From M30B66 sp040882555 (GTDB lineage: Bacteria; Bacteroidota; Bacteroidia; M30B66), in NCBI GenBank assembly GCA_040882555.1, contig JBBEBC010000039.1, positions 1 to 38,415 on the forward strand: 38,415 nt of DNA, read 5' to 3'. The notes under the pieces are model-generated. The model was not told the origin of the DNA and did not search any database. It was given only the letters and a program-made list of their open reading frames with translations. The position numbers and the translations under genes were made by a program. Below are positions 31,402 through 38,415 of this stretch, piece by piece; position 1 is the first letter of the stretch, and every line of letters starts with the position of its first letter.

Positions 31402-33516
31402 TTACTGTTTAATAATAGCTGTTCTGTAAGTTTTAACACCATCCTCAATCTCAAGAAAATATATTCCAGAAGAAAGATCATATAGATCAATGGTGAATGA
31501 TTCAGATGTTGAGTTGTTTATGCGAGTTGGGGTAATTACAATTTGTCCAAGTGAATTTATCATTTTGTAAATCAATAAGTTACTTTCTGTTTTTGGCACT
31601 TTAACTAAAAGAGATCCTGACGTAGGGTTTGGTTGAACCTGGATAGAATTTTCGAAAGAAGATAATCCTAAACATTCATCGACAGTTACAGTAATGCTTG
31701 TTGTGTTAGCACAACCAAAGGCATCAGAATAAGTGTACGACAATTCGTTCTCGCCGATGTCTGCTGATGAAGGTGAAAACAAGCCGTTACTAACTCCTGG
31801 ACCAGAGAAAAGGCCCCCTTCAGGAATCAAGGTAGGCATCACTGCAATGTCAATGTTGGCGCAATAAATTTCGTCGATACCTTCGATACTTACCTCTGGT
31901 AATTCTCTAATAATGATAGTAAATTCAACTGGTTCTGAATTACATCCTTCGGCAGAAGTATAGTTATAGCTTATATCATAATCCCCTGGAGGAAGATCAA
32001 AAGGGTCGAAAGAAGCATTCACCACGCCAACACCGCTGAAAGTTCCACCGATAGGCGCACCAGTTAATGACACAGGAAAAGCTGCATCATCGCAAAGAAC
32101 TTCTAGCTCAGCAGAAGCCGTTAAAACTGGTGGTTCAGGTGCAATGGTAATAACACGTTCCTCTGAAATACTTGATGCATCATTCTCAACAATAACCTGG
32201 ACAGAATAAGATCCAACTTCGCTAACTTCAAATGTGGATGAATTGGCGCCTAGAATTAAATTACCATCCTTAAACCAATTGTAGCTCAGCAAAGGGTTGA
32301 ATTGAGTTTCAAGAGTAAGAGTTTCTCCTGGGCAAAGTGAAGTAAAAGATGGATTTATGATTGCTGAAGGATCCGAGTTAATGGCTCCAATTCGATAAAT
32401 AATACCGTTTTGACGGGCAAGGTAAAGTTCACCATACTTATCCTCTCCAAAGGCTGTATAAGTGAAAGTATTAAACTGACCATGGTCAATGTTAGAAAAT
32501 GTTGTTTCATCTTCCTGAAGGATAGACCAAATTCTACCACTGCAGTAATCCGTCACTAAATATCTGCCATATAGCTCTCCTGCAAATACACCTCGGTAAA
32601 CAAACCCTCCTGTAATTGAACATCCGTTGGAAGCCGAATGGTTAAAGGTGAAAATAGGAAACTCGTAATTTGAGCTTCCAGTGCAGCCTGATGTATTAAA
32701 GTTTGCAGTGCCTTCATAACATCTCCAACCATAATTCTCACCCCCTAAGGATGCAGCTGCCTGGAAATTAACTTCTTCCTGTGCATCCTGACCAACATCA
32801 GCAATCCATAAATCGCCTGAAAGTCGATCGAAACTATATTTCCATGGATTTCTCACTCCAATTGACCAAATTTCATCTAAAACGAGGTTGTTGGGGTCAT
32901 TTGTTCCAACAAATGGATTATCCGCTGGAATAGTATATCCCGATTCTCCACTTACGTCAATGCGAAGCATTTTACCAAGCAAGCTCTGGCGGTTTTGTGA
33001 ATAGTTATTTGGATCACCACCGCTTCCGCCATCACCCATACCAATATACAAATAGCCATCGGGACCGAAAAGAATGTTTCCTCCGTTATGATTTGAAAAA
33101 GGCTGAGTTATAGCTAAAAGGATTTCTTCAGAATTTGGGTCTGCGGCATTTGAATCAGATGCTGAAACCGAGAATCTAGAGATACGCGTCGTGCCTCCTG
33201 AAGCAGTATAATTGACATAGAATTTTCCGGTTTGTTTGTAATCTGTTGGGAATGCTAAACCTAAAAGACCTCTCTCGTTGCCCGAGTCATTAACTCTTGC
33301 TTGGATATCGAGAAATTCGATATTTCCTCCCAAATAAGGATCAAAGAATTTTATTTTACCGGCCTGTTCAAGTACAAAAACACGGTTATCGTTGCAATGG
33401 GCAAGACATGTTATCGTATTGAACCCTGATGATACTTGAGTAAGTTCAATATTTGGCGACTGTGCTTTAAGAAAGAGGGCGCCAAAGACAAAGAAAATAG
33501 ATAGAATGTTTTTCAT
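31402..33516 (-). CDS. PQQ-type sugar (glucose/sorbosone) dehydrogenase with Ig-like repeats and T9SS sorting domain
   Basis: 704 residues, signal peptide about 1-18. Residues about 22-375 form the six-bladed GSDH propeller of soluble PQQ-dependent sugar dehydrogenases (ERGLLGLAFPTDY, NHNGGNILFGPDGYLYIGMG, WSIGVRNPWKYSFD, DVGQDAQEEVN). Next come an Ig/PKD-like domain (about 385-465) and two tandem beta-sandwich repeats with GGTFSGVGV / GGLFSGPGV motifs. The final about 80 residues (VQPNPTSGSLLVKV to YLEIEDGV-like end) are a type A sorting domain, so it should pass the outer membrane by T9SS and be attached to the surface or released. It oxidises sugars if PQQ is available; cofactor use is inferred from the family. 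It begins 5 bp after the cyclophilin gene. Confidence 0.94.
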   Translation of the reverse strand: MKNILSIFFVFGALFLKAQSPNIELTQVSSGFNTITCLAHCNDNRVFVLEQAGKIKFFDPYLGGNIEFLDIQARVNDSGNERGLLGLAFPTDYKQTGKFYVNYTASGGTTRISRFSVSASDSNAADPNSEEILLAITQPFSNHNGGNILFGPDGYLYIGMGDGGSGGDPNNYSQNRQSLLGKMLRIDVSGESGYTIPADNPFVGTNDPNNLVLDEIWSIGVRNPWKYSFDRLSGDLWIADVGQDAQEEVNFQAAASLGGENYGWRCYEGTANFNTSGCTGSSNYEFPIFTFNHSASNGCSITGGFVYRGVFAGELYGRYLVTDYCSGRIWSILQEDETTFSNIDHGQFNTFTYTAFGEDKYGELYLARQNGIIYRIGAINSDPSAIINPSFTSLCPGETLTLETQFNPLLSYNWFKDGNLILGANSSTFEVSEVGSYSVQVIVENDASSISEERVITIAPEPPVLTASAELEVLCDDAAFPVSLTGAPIGGTFSGVGVVNASFDPFDLPPGDYDISYNYTSAEGCNSEPVEFTIIIRELPEVSIEGIDEIYCANIDIAVMPTLIPEGGLFSGPGVSNGLFSPSSADIGENELSYTYSDAFGCANTTSITVTVDECLGLSSFENSIQVQPNPTSGSLLVKVPKTESNLLIYKMINSLGQIVITPTRINNSTSESFTIDLYDLSSGIYFLEIEDGVKTYRTAIIKQ

Positions 33517-33521
33517 TTTGA

Positions 33522-34160
33522 TTATTTTTTTGAATCGTTAAGCATGTTAAAAGTTTTGACTGCGTCAAACTTCTTCGCAGGCTTACCTTTTCGAATGATT
33601 TTTACTTTTTCAATAGTATCTCCTTGAACAATAGAATTAACTATGTCCATACCGCTCACTACGTGTCCGAAAACTGTGTGCTTCCCATCTAGCCATGGTG
33701 TAGCTTTATGAGTAATAAAAAATTGGCTCCCGTTTGTTGTAGGACCTGCATTTGCCATAGATAAAATACCTGGACCAGTATGCTTTAGATCATCAACAAA
33801 CTCATCTTTAAAATTATAACCTGGACCTCCTGTGCCATTGCCAGCAGGATCTCCACCTTGAATCATAAAGTCTTTTATAACTCTATGAAATTTCAACCCA
33901 TCGTAATAATGCACACCTGCTTCCTTTGCTTTGTTTGGGATTTTTCCTTCCGCTAAACCAACAAAATTTGCAACTGTTAATGGGGTTTTTTCAAATTCTA
34001 ATGCAAGTAAAATAACTCCTTTCGACGTAGTTATTTCGGCATACATGCCTTTTTCAAGTTTTGGTTTTTTAGGCTTGGAATCCTGATTTCCTGCATCTAC
34101 AAAAGATGGTAATAGTAGAATTAAACCGAGTATTACTCCCGTTACTGAAGTGTTTTTCAT
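33522..34160 (-). CDS. Exported cyclophilin-type peptidyl-prolyl isomerase
   Basis: 212 residues with a signal peptide (about 1-24, ends SFVDAG) and a short Lys-rich linker. The cyclophilin domain carries the canonical FHRVIKDFMIQGGDP (catalytic Arg), GSQFFITHKATPWLDGKHTVFG and GPGILSMANAGPTTNGSQ. It should speed proline isomerisation in exported proteins in the periplasm or at the membrane, which suits neighbours that encode large secreted beta-proteins. It ends 5 bp before the sugar dehydrogenase gene and starts 17 bp after the Bax-inhibitor-like gene; operon membership is very likely. Confidence 0.95.
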   Translation of the reverse strand: MKNTSVTGVILGLILLLPSFVDAGNQDSKPKKPKLEKGMYAEITTSKGVILLALEFEKTPLTVANFVGLAEGKIPNKAKEAGVHYYDGLKFHRVIKDFMIQGGDPAGNGTGGPGYNFKDEFVDDLKHTGPGILSMANAGPTTNGSQFFITHKATPWLDGKHTVFGHVVSGMDIVNSIVQGDTIEKVKIIRKGKPAKKFDAVKTFNMLNDSKK

Positions 34161-34177
34161 TTTTTAAATTTGAATGA

Positions 34178-34885
34178 TTAGTCTCTTCTTCCGAATAAGC
34201 GAAGCAAGAAAAGGAAAAGGTTAATGAAATCGAGATAAAGAGTTAAAGCGCCAAGAACGGAAGCTTTTTTGCCTTCATCGCTAGCTACATCCAACTCATA
34301 ACTCATCTGTTTGATTTTCTGAGTATCGTAAGCTATAAGCCCAACAAATATAGCTACTCCAAGGTAGCTGATAATCCAGTATAACATTTCACTTTTAAGG
34401 AAGAAATTCACAATGGAAGCAAGAATAATCCCGATAAGTGCCATGAAAGCAAGGTTACCAATCTTGGTTAAATCAGCTTTCGTTGTATATCCATAAATAC
34501 TCATTATGGCAAAGGTTCCTGCTGTAATGAAGAAAGTTAAGGCAATAGAACTTGAGGTATACATTAAGAATACCGTCGAGAGTGTTAAACCATTGAGGGC
34601 TGAATAACCTATAAATACTAAAGTAGCAACTGTAGGCGTCATTCTTTTCACGGCTACTACTAAAGATCCAACAAGAAGTAGTTCACCGATAATTAACCCG
34701 AAAAAGACGAATCTATTACCAAAAATGAAATTCAATAATGCTTCAGATGAAATAGTAAGGTATGCTGCAACTGCAGTGATGGTTAATGCAAGTGTCATCC
34801 AAGAGTAAACTCTTTGAATAAATGCAGTGCTTATTGAATCGGTTGTTGCCGACATCAAAGATTTGTCAACAGGTTCTTCGAACAT
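34178..34885 (-). CDS. Bax inhibitor-1/YccA family membrane protein
   Basis: A 235-residue integral membrane protein with about seven hydrophobic helices between residues 25 and 230. Family marks are WMTLALTITAVAAYLT near the start, the SALNGLTLSTVF segment, and the last helices with AYDTQKIKQM followed by LGALTLYLDFINLFLFLLRL. Relatives are calcium-leak channels or modulators of membrane protease FtsH (YccA); neither role can be assigned from sequence alone. It is the first gene of the seven-gene - strand cluster, with a promoter-like pair directly upstream. Confidence 0.94.
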   Translation of the reverse strand: MFEEPVDKSLMSATTDSISTAFIQRVYSWMTLALTITAVAAYLTISSEALLNFIFGNRFVFFGLIIGELLLVGSLVVAVKRMTPTVATLVFIGYSALNGLTLSTVFLMYTSSSIALTFFITAGTFAIMSIYGYTTKADLTKIGNLAFMALIGIILASIVNFFLKSEMLYWIISYLGVAIFVGLIAYDTQKIKQMSYELDVASDEGKKASVLGALTLYLDFINLFLFLLRLFGRRD

Positions 34886-34906
34886 ATATTAGTTAAATTA
34901 ATGGGG

Positions 34907-34936
34907 TAAAGGTAATTCAGATTATGAGGCATACAA
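34907..34936 (-). promoter_or_regulatory. Promoter-like pair before the Bax-inhibitor-like gene
   Basis: On the - strand TTG (34936-34934), a 19-bp spacer, then TACCTTTA (34914-34907), one base off TAnnTTTG, leaving a 21-nt leader. The TTG lies in the T tract of the preceding terminator. This would drive the whole cluster down to 26054. Confidence 0.45.
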
Positions 34937-34970
34937 AACAAAAACGCCCTGCCCGAATGGGGGCAAGGCG
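34931..34970 (-). terminator. Rho-independent terminator of the giant T9SS cargo gene
   Basis: On the - strand CGCCTTGCCC, a 6-nt loop, then GGGCAGGGCG (10 bp with one G-U pair) and a T-rich tail, 22 bp after the stop codon at 34993. Confidence 0.9.
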
Positions 34971-34992
34971 TAAGTCATATTTATTTGATTTT

Positions 34993-37900
34993 TTAGTTTA
35001 GGATGAGAGGCTGATTTAGGTTTATTCCTTTTTCAGACTGAAGGCTTATGAAATAGTGCCCAGAGGGTAGATTCGACGTGTCTATTTGAATCAAATTATC
35101 ACCTTCAGTAATCTGATTTTGATAGGTATAAATAATTCTTCCTGAAATGTCTAGGATAGAAATTTCAACTTTGTCTTTTATCTCTTGAGTACTAATGTTG
35201 GCATAGGTGAAATCTTTTGCTGGATTTGGATAGATACTCACATTGGTATTAGCTGACCTTAAATTCACTGCAACAGGCGTAAAGATTTCTGATTCTCCGT
35301 TAAAATCAAATTGAGTTAATCGATAATATGAAACTCCTGAATATGGATTTTTGTCTTCAAGTGAATATGTATTTGTAAGACTTGAATTGCCGGACCCAAC
35401 AACTCTACCAACATATTCATAATCAAGTGCATTTATTGATTTTTCAACAATGTAGTGAGAGCAGTTAATTTCTGAAGCAGTAATCCAATCTGTAAGCACA
35501 GCGCCTGCCGTAGATACATTTGCATTAAATCCAAGTAATTCAACAGGAAGCGGAGATCCATCTCCGGCAGCAGTAAATTCAGAGAATGTAGTTAAGCCAT
35601 CCCAGCCAAATGTTCTCCCAGCAATATTATGATTTGCGGAAGTACCATCAATTGCATTTGCAGAAGAACCTGGAGAGGCAATCCAGCCCAATGAACTCCA
35701 CTTAGAAGGATAAAGACTTGCAGCTGGGCCGGTTAAATCACCACTTGCATATGTGTATGCAACATTATAAGATGGAGAAGCTGCTAAACCTATTGGTTCA
35801 ATTACCCAATACCTATTTATATAGTTTGTAGCAGTCACAATGTTCGGATGAGAAGCTGCAACAACACGCCCGTTGAGATAACTTGCAGTTTGACCACCTG
35901 AAATAAGTGTTACGTCAATTGGTGTGAAATTAGAAGCATCTCCTACTGGGAATGTATATGTTCCATTGGAATTGCTATACTGTCGAATATTTGCTCCATT
36001 GCTAATAACGTAAGAAGTGGCACTTGCTCCTGAAAAGCTGCCATTTACTGAAGCTGTTCCTATGATGAGCGTATTTGAAGAGCTGTTCAAATCAATCTTA
36101 CCTGAAACAAAACTGAGTGTGTTGTCAACTTCTACATCAGTGGAGGTTCCAAGAATTAAATTTCCGCTGATAGGCGAAATCTCTAAATCGTAGAAAATCT
36201 CTGAGGTAACACCACTGCTAACTTGAATATTCTGGTTGCCAGTTGATTGTCTATTAAAAACAACTTTTTTATTATTATGATTAAACGCGCTAAGTGCTCC
36301 TGTTCTAATCCAATCACCGCCTAGGTTAAAAGAGCCAGTATAAGAAGGCATTAAGGAAAATGTACCATTGGTAATAAAAAGGCTGCCTCTAAGTGAACGT
36401 GTATCTAAGAGTTGAAGTTCTGTTCCTACGTCATTCACCTCAACATTCCATGGGATACCAGGTAAGCCAGAATTAATAGCTCCCGGAGCCCAAGTGTAAT
36501 CTGTGGCAGGTACCCCGTAATCAACAGTATTAGAAAATCTGAGTGTCGAGTTGATACCAAAATAACACGGATTAGGGAATACAGAACCTCCAAGCTTCAC
36601 TTGTAAGACCCCATTAACAGTAACAGGGCTGCCAGTTCCCCAATCCATTCTACCATCTCCAATAGAAACAAGTACATCTGAGCTAAAATTTAATGTCCCA
36701 CTTCCAGGATTGGTAACTGTCTTAGAGAATTCAATTGGACTGTTTCCATTTAATCCTACAATTTCAAACACAGAACCAGCTGACCCAGTAACTGTTCTAT
36801 TGCCTGAAGTAATTTCTATATTTCCGTTTACACCTGGTGTATTACTTCTGCCTCTCAGAGTAAGCGTGAAATTTGATAAATTCAAATCTCCCGAAAACTT
36901 AATATCTCTATTCAATGTGCGATTCCCGCCAAGAGTTAAAGTCCCTGCAGATATTTCAAGGTCTCTTACTACAAGGTTCGACGCAGGATATTCAATACCC
37001 GTGGTCAAAGTAGCATCGTATCTCATATCAATTTGATCTCCTACACCAATAGTAGGAACTGAACTCATAGTAGCATTTGTCGAAGATCTCCTTATCTGAC
37101 TTTGATTTACCATTGTTACCGCAAATCCATTCAAATCAAATTGTCCATTTTCGAGAAATAATCTATTGTTTACTTGTGTATTTGAGGTGAGTATCACTCG
37201 GTTGTTTGGACTTGTTCCGGTGTTTGCAATTCTTAAGAAATCAATAGTTGGTAAACCCGTGATTGTTTGGTTTAGGGTGCCGAACATGCTCACTTCTCGA
37301 GAGTTTTGAGTTAAAACGCCTCCTGTATTTCTACTTAAATTTCCTCCTACGAACAAATCTCCACCAAAAGTACTTGAAAGAGTTAAGCTTCCTGAGCTAG
37401 TTCCTCCAATTGATACATTACCAAGAACTTCTAATCCATCAGTCATATTTCCCATCGTTAGATTACCTCCATCGTTAAGAACAAGATTTCCTGCGATTCT
37501 CCTTAGAGCTGAACCTCCATTGCTTAGGTCAAGTGTTGTTGGTGTACCATTGAAATCAATCTGAACATTAAATGGATAACCTGCACCTGAAATTGCACTC
37601 CACTCTAATCCTCTTCCGTAATTAGAACCGGTGAAATATCTTAGAATTGAATTAGTTCCATAAATCGGAGCGTTTCCAGTAACAAAACCTCCCAATGCTA
37701 TTTGTAGAGTTCCATTAATTGTGCTGAGATTACTTCCGAAGTTTATTCCTGAATTAAGAGCAACAGTAACGTTTGGACCAAAACTTAAGCTACCTCCAAA
37801 AGAAGTAACTGTTTTGGTTCCGTTAGAAATAGATAAAACACTTGCAGAGCTCCCGATAATTTGACTCACACCTGAAACAGTTCGAATGTTTCCTCCAGTG

Positions 37901-38415
37901 CCAGTAAGTGCTAAAGTCCTTCCATTAAGATTTACAGTACTTGCATTCCGCAACTCCAAAACATTACCTATTGATGCATTTACCGTAATATCTGTTGCTG
38001 GACTGTTGCTAAAAAAGACAGTATTTGCGCTCTTATCGACTATTAGATAATTAAAAAATTCAGTTCCTCCACCTTCTAAAGTTATGGTTGAAGGAGAAGT
38101 TCCTCCAAAAATTACTGCACGATTATTTGGGTTAAAAACGCCTCCAATTCTTCGAAGCCAATTCTTTCCTATTTGGAGATCACCAGAAGTGACATTCATA
38201 TTAACAGTGCCTTCAATTGTTAAATCCCCTGCCATACCTATATCTAAAAAGGGTAGGTTTATCGTACTTGTATTGTCTACGATTACATTGTTTGGTGTTC
38301 CACTTCCTGCGATAACCGAATTAATAAACCACTCATTTGCAACAGTTTTGGTCCCCCCAACCGCATATCTTAGGGTTGATGAGGCTCCATAATCAATTCC
38401 AGAAGAGAAGTTTGC
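34993..38415 (-). CDS. Very large beta-repeat T9SS cargo protein, N-terminus beyond the window
   Basis: The frame stays open to the window edge, so at least 1140 residues are present and the true start lies outside; the ATG at 38235 is internal. Most of the chain is Gly/Asn/Ser/Thr-rich beta sequence with repeated short strands (GNLVLNDGGNL, GDLFVGGNLSRN), suggesting a beta-helix or adhesin-like stalk. A [YF]G-x-[NS]S-x-LR[YF] motif occurs three times, coded near 38365, 37640 and 36540. The last about 230 residues hold the LPVELLGFNANVS domain common before Bacteroidota sorting signals, then a type A T9SS sorting domain (VSIYPNPAKDF to YFISLQSEKG). A surface-exposed or released adhesin or structural protein is likely; no catalytic motif was seen. 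Confidence 0.9.
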   Translation of the reverse strand, partial: ANFSSGIDYGASSTLRYAVGGTKTVANEWFINSVIAGSGTPNNVIVDNTSTINLPFLDIGMAGDLTIEGTVNMNVTSGDLQIGKNWLRRIGGVFNPNNRAVIFGGTSPSTITLEGGGTEFFNYLIVDKSANTVFFSNSPATDITVNASIGNVLELRNASTVNLNGRTLALTGTGGNIRTVSGVSQIIGSSASVLSISNGTKTVTSFGGSLSFGPNVTVALNSGINFGSNLSTINGTLQIALGGFVTGNAPIYGTNSILRYFTGSNYGRGLEWSAISGAGYPFNVQIDFNGTPTTLDLSNGGSALRRIAGNLVLNDGGNLTMGNMTDGLEVLGNVSIGGTSSGSLTLSSTFGGDLFVGGNLSRNTGGVLTQNSREVSMFGTLNQTITGLPTIDFLRIANTGTSPNNRVILTSNTQVNNRLFLENGQFDLNGFAVTMVNQSQIRRSSTNATMSSVPTIGVGDQIDMRYDATLTTGIEYPASNLVVRDLEISAGTLTLGGNRTLNRDIKFSGDLNLSNFTLTLRGRSNTPGVNGNIEITSGNRTVTGSAGSVFEIVGLNGNSPIEFSKTVTNPGSGTLNFSSDVLVSIGDGRMDWGTGSPVTVNGVLQVKLGGSVFPNPCYFGINSTLRFSNTVDYGVPATDYTWAPGAINSGLPGIPWNVEVNDVGTELQLLDTRSLRGSLFITNGTFSLMPSYTGSFNLGGDWIRTGALSAFNHNNKKVVFNRQSTGNQNIQVSSGVTSEIFYDLEISPISGNLILGTSTDVEVDNTLSFVSGKIDLNSSSNTLIIGTASVNGSFSGASATSYVISNGANIRQYSNSNGTYTFPVGDASNFTPIDVTLISGGQTASYLNGRVVAASHPNIVTATNYINRYWVIEPIGLAASPSYNVAYTYASGDLTGPAASLYPSKWSSLGWIASPGSSANAIDGTSANHNIAGRTFGWDGLTTFSEFTAAGDGSPLPVELLGFNANVSTAGAVLTDWITASEINCSHYIVEKSINALDYEYVGRVVGSGNSSLTNTYSLEDKNPYSGVSYYRLTQFDFNGESEIFTPVAVNLRSANTNVSIYPNPAKDFTYANISTQEIKDKVEISILDISGRIIYTYQNQITEGDNLIQIDTSNLPSGHYFISLQSEKGINLNQPLILN

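Noticed and set aside
31374..31490. Longer N-terminus for the DUF2911 protein (start at 31490)
   Set aside because: It overlaps the end of the sugar dehydrogenase gene by 89 bp; a good signal peptide starts at 31373.

Overview
The window is AT-rich bacterial chromosome from a member of the Bacteroidota, most likely Cytophagales-like. Several things point there: a type III glutamine synthetase, a TPR/beta-propeller/OmpA protein of the PorE type, a type IX secretion (T9SS) plug-domain protein, two proteins ending in T9SS sorting domains, families largely confined to this phylum (DUF2851, DUF2452, DUF2911, PafA-type phosphatase), and promoter-like pairs of the Bacteroidota form TTG / TAnnTTTG. 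Nothing indicates a plasmid or prophage. The only mobile-type gene is one REP-associated (Y1/HUH) transposase with its palindromes. I saw no rRNA, tRNA or CRISPR array.

Layout. Positions 139-954 (-) hold a secreted protein with a possible caspase-like His/Cys pair. Next come glutamine synthetase III and the PorE-like OmpA protein, each followed by a strong hairpin terminator. A tight + strand group purM-prfA-pyrF follows, then a DUF2851 gene, apaG (-), and a divergent pair consisting of the T9SS plug-domain gene (-) and tex (+). Around 14.4-17 kb are a DUF2452 gene, the palindrome-flanked RAYT transposase, and a subtilisin-like lipoprotein (-) that converges on the transposase at a shared bidirectional terminator. 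purT (-) and an ABC-F ATPase (+) are divergent. At 20.4-26 kb lie a PAQR/hemolysin III protein carrying an extra HicB-like tail, a 51-residue conserved-looking small protein, an L-2-hydroxyglutarate oxidase, and a 986-residue Ala/Lys/Glu coiled-coil protein with 87-bp tandem repeats. From 34.9 kb down to 26 kb seven - strand genes are closely packed: Bax-inhibitor-like, cyclophilin, PQQ-type sugar dehydrogenase with sorting domain, DUF2911, PafA-like phosphatase, M61 peptidase, and a transaldolase-like/CBS fusion. Most of them encode exported or membrane proteins. A very large T9SS cargo protein runs off the right edge.

How the genes fit together. purM and purT serve purine synthesis and pyrF pyrimidine synthesis. 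The PorE-like protein and the plug protein are plausible parts or accessories of the T9SS, which would export the sugar dehydrogenase and the giant beta-rich protein. The most unusual items are the transaldolase-fold protein that lacks the Schiff-base lysine and carries a KdsD-type CBS pair, and the PAQR-HicB-like fusion. Functional names are read from motifs and remembered family features; no database search was run.
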